DNA from: Dermacentor variabilis
Taxonomy: Eukaryota > Arthropoda > Arachnida > Ixodida > Ixodidae
Direction of reading: 5' to 3'
NCBI RefSeq assembly: GCF_050947875.1
Contig: NC_134568.1
Span: forward strand, 264,224,815 to 264,288,814
Length of the DNA stretch: 64,000 nucleotides
Numbering within the stretch: position 1 is the first letter of the stretch; every line of letters begins with the position of its first letter. Positions 12,701 through 24,700 of this stretch are shown in pieces. A program made the translations under genes and the position numbers. The notes under the pieces were generated by a model. The model saw nothing but the letters and a program-made list of their open reading frames with translations. It did not search any database and was not told the DNA's origin.

Positions 12701-15700
12701 CAGTTGCACGTGTTTACAATTTTGTGCTTGCAATTTTTTCCCTTCTTAAGACCGGCCGCCGTGACAGCCTTTTAAGCTTTACAAATGATTTACCCTAACA
12801 TTAACACAGCGCCTGTTGTGCTTATGCTGCGGGGTAATTCGGCCTGGCTGCAACGCTGCGTTAATGGCAGATGAAAGACTCGAACTGCAGTGCCTTCGTG
12901 AGCGCCGCATTTCCCATGTAACATCCCTAGGCCAAACAGTATATCTGTTGTGAGTATCGCATATATTACCAAGAAGTTCATGCTGAAAGTGACCACCAAT
13001 GGGGATGTTGGGTGGGAAAGTAAAAGCGACGCTGTACTCACCGGCACTCTTCGATAGTTTTTTTCAGCTTCTTTGAGTTTAAGATATTGTCGATGAAACC
13101 CAAACAAGTGGTCAGATTCATCTGAATCTCATCAACGTTACATAAGGCGTCGGACAAATGTGAATTGCCTGAAGGAGAAACGAAAGAATAAAAGCTGGAC
13201 GGTGACCTGGAGGGCTTAAGCAATGTTACTTAAGCATACCAGGCAAACAAGTCCAGTTGACTTTTTGGTATAATTGGTCCTTATAGCTCTCAATCTGTGC
13301 TGCGTCAGTCGGACTTAGCCTAGACTTCGGGCATATTTTTTCCGTCGCTGCGTTGACGCACTCCTTGTAGTTGACAAAGCCTCTGAAACCACACAACAGT
13401 CATAATTTGAGGCCAAGAATTCTTGCAAAAATTGAATCGCTTGATAGAAGTGAACGAGAAAAATATGCTCACTTGCAAGCCGCTGGTCTCGTCGTTTCCT
13501 CGCCGTACTCGATTATGTTAGGCAGGATGTAATCTCTCATGTATCCTGAGCATTCTGAGATCACCTGGATAATACCTTCTTTATTGCAAGTGGGCTCTGC
13601 ACATGCAACAAGACAAAGCGGGTGAGTGTTGTGGAAAACTAGTGCCAGTTACGTGTTTATTCTGAGAAATAGCGCTTCCATAGGGCACAAACCTTGCTTT
13701 GCAAATGCCTCACACACGAAGCGATGGTCACTTGAGAGGAAATTTCCGCTTGACATTTCGTCGATCGATTTCGGTGAATGACATACCTCTTGAGTAAGAT
13801 ACCACTGACAAAAGTTGTAATCCCCCAGTCCGCTGCGCATGAAGATAAGAAGTGAACGACGTTTCTTGAAGTCATTCTATTTTAAGACTAATTCCAGTCA
13901 ACTCCAGCAATGTCTTAATTGGCTATTCTTACACCCGAAAGTTTATTTTCGCATGAATCACAGTGAAGCCCTCGTGAATACACTTGCCTGCATGCCTCAG
14001 TCATACGCAGAAGGCTTCCGTTAGCGTTAACAAGAACCTGCGTTAGCAGAAACCCTTGACAACTGTGGAGAGCTTCTTCAAGCTTGGCTTCATCACACTT
14101 TTTCCCTGCAATAAAATTACACCCATTGAAACGTCGGTCACGTCGGGGCTGAAAGTGGCCGCTACTGCGATACGCGAGAGATCACCGTGTGATGTGTCTG
14201 GCTGGCAGGTCCAATAGTACTTGAAGTATAGGTCACGCATGTAGTGTTTCACCTCGGCCGTCTCGGGCATGTACTGGTGATCCTGGCATATTTCTGATAC
14301 TATTCCCTGCACACATCTCTGATAGTCCATCACAGCGCTAGAATGTAAAGGGAAAGCATGTTGCATTTACCAAACGAAAAGGAAAATAAATCGCTAGGCT
14401 GGGTGTCTCACCTGCAGGCCAATTTTAGAGAGCGACGGTCAGTCTTACTGGCAGCGTTTACTGCTGCTTTATGCGTTATGAACCCTGAGCACATGGGTAG
14501 CCGTTTATGCAGCGCCTCAGTGTTGCAGAGCTGGTCTGGAAACAGATAATCAGTTCTCTCGAGTTTTTTTAAGGCTGGAGTGACCATGAATTCGCAGTGA
14601 CGAGCTTTAAGCGTCGATAGTATCACTTACTTTTCGCAGTCGCGTCACATGTCCAACTATACTTCTGGTATATGTCCCTTGTGTAGTATAGGATGCTCGA
14701 CGAGTACATCACCTTCGACCCCTGACACTGTCTTGGAACAGTCATCTTAACGCACCTCTGAAAGCCTTTCAGGCCACTGAAAGCAAAAATTTAATTGCAA
14801 CGCTCATTTTCCGCAAATAGGCGTATGCACTTCAAACGCACAAATATCGTCTTACTTGCAAGCCAAGTTAAGTCGGCTCTGATCCGATGTTTTCTTGAGA
14901 TGCGGAAGAACGTTGACAGTGATGTAGCCAGTGCACTGTGACAGGTTCTTCACCAACGCCGCTTCCTCACAAAAGGGAACTTTGTACGATATTACGCAAA
15001 GATAGAAATCACTTTATGGTCACAATAGATAGCCGCGTACAATAGGCTCTCTAAGAAAATGAAACTTATTTACCTGAGCGACACAGGTGTTCGTACTTTG
15101 AGTACAGATGACTTGTATAATATTTGATGTCATCGAGCTTCAGTAATACAGCTTGTCGAGAGCATGATGTATTGAGAGTGTCTGTCACACACCGCTGGTA
15201 CTCTTGGACGTAGCTAAAGAGAGATGTGGCGTGTGCGAGTTAAATTGAGTGTAGTATGCATAACCAGTGAAACAACAGCAGGTTCGTAGAAAAAAAAAGA
15301 ATGCTGACCAATGTCAAACGCTTCTAATTGATGTTTGCAAACTGGGCGATGACGAGTTGTCAGTCTCTCTCAGATCTGCTAAAATGGTCTATGGAGTTGA
15401 ATTATCGACCTTTAAGTAAAGCTTGTAGAATAGGTGAAGTACTAGTTTATGATCAGGTTTCCGAAAATAATTCGCGTACACACGTCCGCTGCGTAGGCTG
15501 CACACGCAGGCGCAAGGCGAACTGGTCAATTTCTAACTTTCAATAAGTTCACCTTCGCTGGTCCAGTGCTCCTACAACTACGTTTTCGCGGTGGCCAGTA
15601 ACATTTTTTTCTCTTTTTCTGACGGCATTGAAAGCTGTACTTCTCGCTCCCTTAGTACTATATATTGCAAGAATTTAAACATAGAACGTGTATAGTCTTT

Positions 15701-18700
15701 TTTTGTTTGTGAAAAGAGGGCTAAGGGTGATAATTTCTGCGGACACAGGACAGATTGACCAGAACTGGCCTCGTTTTCACGTACCTGCACGTGTCCTGAT
15801 TGTACACATCGTAGTCTGTAGAATACTTCTCAACATGGACGAACAAGAATCCAACGCACTGTTTCAGCTTCGAGATTATTCCTTGTTTTGTGCAACTTTT
15901 GTCTACAAGGAGAGAAAGTCACAGGTCAAAAGAAAATCTCAAACCAGTGGAACTTCAGCGGAACTCGAAGTTCCAGGAGGAAGTCAAACGCGTAGTACTG
16001 CCAACCGCGAAATGAATACGCTTAGGTAATCATGCGATATACACGTCACAGCGTCAGCAGCTTGCTACTGCTTGGTGCAAGCGAGCTTATTCGAGGGGTT
16101 GCAGCCGAACCGAGTTGTCGCTTCTCATTGCATAAAACCCAACGGATCCTAAAACTCTTTGTCTAATAGTGCCGGACGTTTCACCTCTCGCTGCACGAGG
16201 CTATCAAAAAGATACAATCTCTCCACCCCCTAATTTCCCCCCCCGGCCTTATTTTCGCTTTCTTCGTATGCATCAATGTGACAGTTTGCGAAACGTGGAC
16301 GACGAACAAAACAGTTACCCCGCGACGGCCAGTGCGTGCAGCTTGGAATTGAGATGTGCGCTGCGTAGGACGCGCACGCAGGCGCAGGACGCACCAATCA
16401 GTTTCTAACTTTCAAGAAGTTCGCATTCGATGGCCGAGTGCTCCTACATCTAAGTCTTCGCGGTGGCCAGTAACATTTGCTTTCTTTTTCTGACGGCGTC
16501 GAAAAAGAACCTGGCATACACATTTCTGCCAGGTATCCGCCAAAAAAACGCGCCTTCGATATTGCGTTTGCTATATTTTTTTTCGTGGCTTCCGCGTTCC
16601 AGAAACTGACAACGGTGCTGTTCAATGACGTCAGTTACTGGTCGTTTCTGAGAACTCCGGCATCGTTACAGCGGTAGTTTAATGCAGCATCCCATATTTA
16701 TTTGCGAGAATGGACGGATTGCTGTGCCACTTCCAGTACCGCGAAGTCCGATCGTCGTCGTTGGAGGCTACCTACTATTGCAATGCAACTTGAATGTTAT
16801 TGTGAACGACAATCGAGCGTTACCGCAGCGTTATGAAATGGCCGCTCGATGGTTGTACAAGTAAAACGGCCTCCGCCGAGAGGCCCGCAACAAGTGGACT
16901 AACACCCGGTCTCGCACACAAGCGGCGTAGCGTATACCGCCGGACATGTGGCTCAAAAGATGTGAATAGCGATTTTCCCTCGACCTTTCGCATGTGTGTC
17001 AGTCACAGTTCATTCTACACTGCTTACCCATTGCCCCTTTTCTTTGACAAACCCATGAGTGGTTGTCATATTTTTCATCGATAGCTTTTCGTGCTTCCAT
17101 GGTCACTTGATTGTTGCGCAAGCTGCCGCAAACCTTGTTCAGTTTCATGTTTGCGCAGAACACGTAGTCTTGAAGGGCTCTGTAGGAAAATACACACGCA
17201 GTAACTTACGTTTGTTGGCAGTCCAGCATATTTTAACAGTTGCGTTTTCAAGGCATTATGCTACTAAAACTTTAGGTGCCTTTAGTACTTTGGCAGTTGT
17301 TATGCATCAATACAATCCTATGTACAAGAAAACCTATTGAGCATGGAACATGTTTGGAGCCAACTGCCAAGCGTAACAGCCTGCTGTCGACATTCTAAAG
17401 AAAAAATATGAGTAAATAAACGGCAGATTTGAGCGACCCTGTAGAATCACGATCCAACTTCAGGAGAAGCCTTGACATCATGATAATTTCACACAGCACA
17501 CATAATTAACCTTCCATATTATATTGCACAAAGTAAAATGAAGTTTAGCTCGGAGACAACTCCGATATTCATATACATGTACATACACATCTCAAAGGCA
17601 GAAATATTTTCCATCACGGAACCAGTATGAATAAAAGTCATTGTATTTGATTGAGAAAAATTTGAAACGTCCCACTCGCAAATTAGCGGTATATATATAT
17701 TTCTTTTTTTCGTCCACTAAATATGCCTCAACAAATGGAATATAGTTTTGTATTGCTGCGTTGCTGAGTTCTAAGCTTGACGCTAAAATATTTTATTTTT
17801 AATTTCCAAATTTTCGTTAACTTCTAGTTGTTTTAAAAAATAGATAGCCTAAATTAATAAAATTTGCTGCCTACAATCAGTATACGTATTTTAACTTTTT
17901 CACTTAAATACAAACAGCCTAATCAGCTTCGGTGCAATGAGAACCGAGCAAACAAATTTCTAATTCATCATGTGTTTAGATAGGAGCTTTCAAGGAAAAG
18001 CTTCCTCTTAAATATGGGACAAGCAATTTGCCAGTTGCTCGCTCTTTCTTTGAATGTACAAGGTTCAGGTAAAAACAAGCATGTAAATGGAATACCAGCA
18101 ACAACAGTAGGTCAATTACTAGATTAACAAGCGCTGTGCCCAACACAGGAGCAAGACTGAAAAAGTCCAAGAAAGAGAGCCATAGTATGACCAATGCACA
18201 GCTACAAAGCTAATGGGCCTTATTTCATGAGGAATACGTGCATAAATGGAAACAATCGTTTACACACACCTGCAGGACTCTTCAAGTTGGGCGGCGTGAG
18301 AGGACTTGGAAAGCTGTGGTGACGGGAACCCAACAATGAGCCCTTCGCACTCCCTAAGCTTTTTGTTCACGTAGTTGCGAAAGCATCTTGGATCTGCAGA
18401 AACAGTAGGTGATAAATGTTCAAAGCTGTCTTGTAGTAGCAAGAAAGACGCAGGTCATACACCTCCAGTCACGGCGTGCGCGTTTGTGTGCGCGACTTAC
18501 TTTTGCCATTTTTGTGCAGTCGGGGCAAGAAATAGACCGCAAACATGAAACTTGGAGTAAATTGAACATCTTTCTTACCTCTCGGTTTTACCTCTGCGTG
18601 AAATATATTGCTACATACACTAAACAAGCACTAAACACACTACTATGTTTTTATAGACACTACTATAAAGACACTACTACTACTTGTGCTTCGGTAGCAA

Positions 18701-21700
18701 TTGCGAAATGATTTTTTACCCTTTCTAGAAAGGCTTGCAAACAACTGGTGCATGTAATTCCAGCGGGTGATTCAAATCTTTTTATGAAGACACATAGCAT
18801 GGCTGAATGTACGTTAAATAGATATTTAATTACTCTGTAACTATAATGACTCACTACAAAATGCACGAAGAGTGGTTCCACCACCTTGGCTTGCTTTCAA
18901 TGGAGTCTCCAGCAACTTGGCATAAAATTACGTCAATTTCGCACGTATACCGAGGGAACTCGTGACTGAAGGGTATACGCCGAACAATGCGTCGTTTCAT
19001 CATTAGTGTCTTTGTAACACACTTTTTCGTCTTTGAGCTGGGGAAGAGAAGGGAGGGCTTTATCTGCGCCCTAGCCCTGCATATATGAGATGTGTAACAG
19101 AATTGGCGACCACAATTCGAAACAAGTGGTGATTAGCCCAAATACAGCGTTCGAGTGCTTACCAGCCTTGGACGAGACAGACTCTTGTAGAGAGGCCCCC
19201 AGTTGCAGATAGTCCCGCGTGAACTTTACTACGTCTAAGCTATCCTCCGGTACGTGAGCCGTGCTTCCGCAGACATCACGTATGACCATCGAGACACAAA
19301 CTTCGTAGTCACGTTGGTACCTACAAATATGTCATTGCAAGGTATGACAAACTGTAGCCAATGGGAAGAATTCAGCACTCTTATCCTGAACAAAAAGCAA
19401 GTTGCTTAACTCAACGGCTGGATTGCCCTGTTAACGATTATTCGATTTCGTCCTCGCGATTATGATCCCAAACACTTGCTTTATGAAAATGTTAATGCTT
19501 TTTTATTGATGTACAGAACTCGGCAGTATTAAGTACGAAGTGCTCACCTCGTGTAGGTCTCCAGATCATTTTCCTCTATATAGGGCATGTTTGTTTTAAG
19601 TAGACGACCCACGACAAAGCCAGAGCACTCGGGCAAGCGCTCAGTCAAGTGAGCCTTGCTACACGCTGGTGCTGCAGGAAATAAAAAATAATGTTGAGTA
19701 AAACAACAGTACAGGTGACGTCAAGAGGCACTGGGGCCTCATTGGACGAGTAAACAAAGCCGCATACAAGAGTGCGATCTCGTTGATATGCGTCACATAA
19801 GTCGCCCACAGCGACGTAACGTCCGAACTTTATTAATGCGAAAGCATTATATGGCTCATGAGGCGGAAAATCCGGCGTTGGCGTTACCACGTCATGGTCC
19901 AAAAAGGCTGCGAACAATCGGCCTTTGGTGGGAGTCGAACCCACGACCTTCCGTGTTAATGAAGGCGAAGTTAATTAAGGTACTAATTAACATATCGTTA
20001 ATTAAGGTGCTCGAACCCATAACCTTTGGTATTAAGACGATATTAATTAAGGTACAGTCAATTAAGGCACTCGAACCCACGACCTTTGGTGGAAGTCGAA
20101 CCCATGATCTTGCATTGTGCGCACATTGTGACGAACAGCGTTGGTCTTGTCACGGCGCTTCTGCTGACATGGGCGCTTGAGCCACGTGACATCGGACCTC
20201 GCCGCGCTTCTGCTGACGTGGCCGCAATGCTTTCGCATTCATCCACGTAGGGATAACTGAGTGCCCCTTGAACTTTTCTGTATCGGAAAATCTTTATGCC
20301 AGAGTAAGGTTTTTTTCTCGGTATGAACAAATGGGGGAGCCTATGACGTATCTTAAAGCCCTGACCCCGGTATGCCGTCGAACACTAACTAGAATCAGTG
20401 AGTGCACACTCGAGAACCGGGGCTGTTCATTTTATGCCCTGAGTGAACAAAGGTCATATAATCACCCTTACGACAAACTCCAGCCTTATTTGCATAAGGC
20501 TAAGCGTTTTCGTTGAAAGCGCGGAACAGCTGTAAAATTGAGTCGAATTGGTTTCTGATAATTCGGTTTATGGGGCAGAACTCAGCATTACTGGGGCAAA
20601 TCCCATTCCAGATCACACGATTTTCAATAGGTACAACAAGCAGGCCATGTAACATTTCAGACGGGGAACCACATCAGTCAGTCAAGGAATGAATCAATGA
20701 AAACTGTGAACGTTATCTACAGCCTACTTGCAATGTCACCATGTAGCATTGTGGAAGCTACAGCAGGCGTGAGCTATTCAGGATCGGGGATTGACAGCGA
20801 TTGTTTTGATCGGACTATAGTTCATCCTAATATACTGTGCAATTCCTTTTAATCCATCATGCCAACTATTCAAACTTGCTGGTGTTTGTCGTGATAACAT
20901 TACCGGAGAGCTTCTCAAAGCCAATTAAGAAAGATAGAATTACTCATTTGGAATACAATTAGGATGAGATCATCGTATTATTGCAGGCCGCGAAAGCTTT
21001 GTACGTAACTCTAAAGTATAACTAACGCCTCGGCTTCCCCGTCCGTGTATAGCATGATTGGTCAACCGGAGGGCCCGACTATGACGTTGTCCATTGTTAG
21101 CGGTGAACAAACTGAGTAAATACCCGCCGTGTTAGCCCAGCTAGTGGCTATGGCGTTGCGCTGCTGAGCTATGGTGGATATGGTGAGCTATGGTAGCTGA
21201 GCTCAAAGGCTCCATCCAGGCCGCAGTGGTCGCATTCCAATGGGGGCGGATTGCAAAAAATCCCGTGTAATGTGCAGAGGATCTCATGTTAAAGAACTCT
21301 AGGCAGTCTAAATTAATCCGGAGTCCCACACTACGGTGTGCCTCATAAGAAGACCGTGGCTTCGGCACGTAAGATGCCGGAATTTAAATCTAATAAATTC
21401 CACTGTCCACATTCACAAAGCCCTACGCTAGTAATAGTTGTCATTGGCAAGCCGCCTTCGCTATTTGGCGGCGCCTGTTCTTGAGAACCGCATTGCCATA
21501 AGGGAGTGGTTAATAAATATGGGACCTGATTCCTTGATGCCAATTTTAGTTATAACAACGCTTCGCGATTTTTATTGACACGATTGTAGACAGCTTATGT
21601 AGTTTTAACAGTGTCGTTAACAGTAACAGCTTATTTCAGACGTACACGCACATAAAAAACGTAATTGGAGGCTATCTTAATGCAAGGGTGGTGGTTACAT

Positions 21701-24700
21701 TTTGATTACAGATTTTAGCGGTTGGTTTCTTGAAGTTTACGCTAATCACTGACAAACACAAACGAAAAACGCACTAAATTTTCTTACTGTATACTGTTTA
21801 TGGACAGATTAACAAGAGCTCGTCACTATAACATGCTAGACCATTACAATACGAGCGCGAACTGAGCTCGTCATGGAACTGAAGATTTATAAAAAAAGAA
21901 CTCATAGGCCCTCTCTTATTGTTTCTTCTTTATCGAAGTGCGGCGTAGTAGTACACACACAAGAAAGTGACATTAACAAGCCTTGCTGCTCCACACTGCA
22001 TTCCTGTAGTACGCACCGACTAGCCCACTAACGTTTTCAGCGACTCAAGTCAAGGTGCCCACAGTGTTAGCTTTTAGTCTGGCAACCTGCGACTTCTGTC
22101 ACAATGCATGACGATCAGATGGGGCTCACCTGATGGCCTAGCCTCGATGACTCTACAGATCCAGTTGTACTGGTAGTAATACTCCCGAAGATACTTCTGC
22201 GTTGCAACCATTTCGATGCCATCTGGTTCAAAGCACTGTTTCGGGGCAGTCTTGTGGACGCACTTTTGAAACCGTTTCACATTTCTAAATTAACAATGAA
22301 AGGTTCACATCGCGTTAGTGACCACAGAAGGTATTTCAGAGGCAGCAGTAACCACCGATACCGACTGAGAATTACTCACGTGCAAGCGGTGGCCATTTTG
22401 CCGAAGTCAGAAGAGTCTTTCGAATAGGGTACAACAAACGTGTCCACAATACCATCACAGACGGATAAGTTCTTGAGAAGCTCTCTCTCGTTGCATGTTG
22501 TCGCTGCATCAAAAAGAATCACAAGTGAAGCCTCTGAAAGTAACGTCACCCTTCAATCTTTTACCAACCATTTTGTGTCCGGCAAGACCTCAGTACTCGT
22601 TGTCTGACTTCAGCGCTGTACTTGGCTACCCGCTGGTCTTTCAAAGCTTCTTTTGGGTTTCCGCAAAGTGAATTCAGAACAGTGCTATAGCAGTTCAGAT
22701 GTGCATGAGAAAGCCTGCATGAAAAAAAGTTAACAATACGACTATTCGTTTCTCGGAAGATGGCATTCTAACCTGTTTTATTAAAACGCCTGTTGTACAC
22801 AACTTACGTCCGCCCCCAATTAGAATATACCTCATCCGTTTGGGATCCTCATTAGATCACATTAATTACCAGAATAAATCTGTACAAAATGGCTCTGTTC
22901 GTTTCATCCTAGCTAACTACCATCGCACTGCTAGTGTTACATTAATGAAGAGTACCCTTCAAATCCAATTATTACCTCTTCGCAGGAAGGAATCACGCAT
23001 TTCCCCTTTTCATAAAATCAACTACCACTACACATCTCTTCGCCTTCTTTAGATTCACCCTGCGCGTTATTATTCAGCTCGTCGGGATCACGTACATATA
23101 GTTAACATACCCCGTCATAACACCGTCGCATGCTCACAATCATTCCTTCCTGGGACTTCAATCGACTGGAATAATCTATCTACATCATTAGTAAGCATCA
23201 GTAACCCCGCTTGTTTTAAGAATGCACTAATCAACATAAATAATGTATGGTAACAAATGGTGTAATTACGTACTTATTCCTGGATATTGTCTGTTTGGTA
23301 AAGTGTACTCTTCGTGCATTAAATTACTTGATATTATATGTTTTTTCCGGTTGCTTTGTAAATATTACTTGTTTTTTCAATATCTTTTGGACTGTGTTCC
23401 CTGCACTGTGAATTGCTAGAACTAATTCTCTATTTTTTACTCTTGCAATGTATTCTCGCCCCTCCCCTCTGCAATGTACAACTATGTACCTTGAGGGTCT
23501 CACAAATAAATAAATAAATTAATAATAACTGCTAGGATTAGTTTCGTGTTTACATTGCTACAAAATTTTCAAACAATGGGCGTGTATTACCGGTAACCTA
23601 CCTTAACCGAAATGCGCGTTTCAATATTTGTCCTTGCCTCAACTATCATGCTCGAGTAAAATAATACTAACCAACAGGAAACCGACGAGGGACCAGTTCG
23701 CCATGTGTTGTCCACATATGCAGAAGCTTCTTCGGTTAATTTATCACAGTCATGTAGCTTCCCTAAAACGACGTTAATGTCGCAATCGTACTCTGCAAAA
23801 AAAAGGCAAATTACGGTGCTTATGCGAAACATTTAACAATCACAATTCCTATCATGCAAATAGATGGCGTTTGTTGTGACCAAAAGTTTAGTGTAACTAG
23901 AAAACAACGTAAATTGCAGTTTTGTGTAGTGAGCCCGAGAAATGCTTATTTGAATTTTGCCGGTACTTCGTGCTCACGTCTCAGTTAAGAGCGGATCAGA
24001 CGACAGCATATGTGCCGTGCAAGTACGATCGAAAATCTTAAGGACAGCTTCAGCTTCCAGCGCATTCTTTCTTGTCCGATGTGTTTCAACTCACCGAAAC
24101 AAGTCCAGTTCATCCCTCGTCCTATCAGGTCTCTGAAGTAGTAAACGTCCCACTGGTGGAACATGCGCGGGTCATCCTCACACTTCGACGACAGAATGTC
24201 TTGCATGCATGTCTTAAAGGCCCTGACGTCTCTGCGAAAAAACAAAAATAGAATACTCCTTGTAAGCGCGACTGTTCAAAATATCATCTTAGTGTCTTCT
24301 CATGGTTTACCTGCAGTGCCTATGCAATGTTTCTCGGCTCGAGAACGAAGATTCTTGCTGAAAACTTGAGGCGCCGGCGAGTTGATAGCAGTCTTTGAGG
24401 CTTTCCCTTACATAGGTCTCTTCACAGACAGGTCCTGAGTACAATAAACGATATGTAAAACAAGGTTACTCCTTTCACAAAGAAATTAACAATATCAGCC
24501 TAGAAGACATTAGGGTATCAGCCGGTAGATTTCCACTTACCGCCACTGCGGTCGCATATCCAAGCATACTCTGAAGCTTTGTCCAAGTGTCTTTGGACAT
24601 CCATAGAGTTGAGCACAGACGGGTCGCTATCGCAGCCGGTATCAATTCGTGCTTGCCTAATGCACCATTCAAACTTTTTGACGTAGCTGAGAAAACAATA

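Larger units (their letters stand above)
9091..13041. other. Long intron with nested repeats
   Basis: Intron between exons 13042-13168 and 8939-9090; no additional class A or B exon seen. GGTTC-rich arms at about 9,180-9,300 and 10,660-10,790 bracket a palindromic element (9,752-10,344). A tRNA-derived SINE lies at about 11,474-11,660. 11,660-13,000 is AT-rich with nothing I recognise. Confidence 0.6.
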
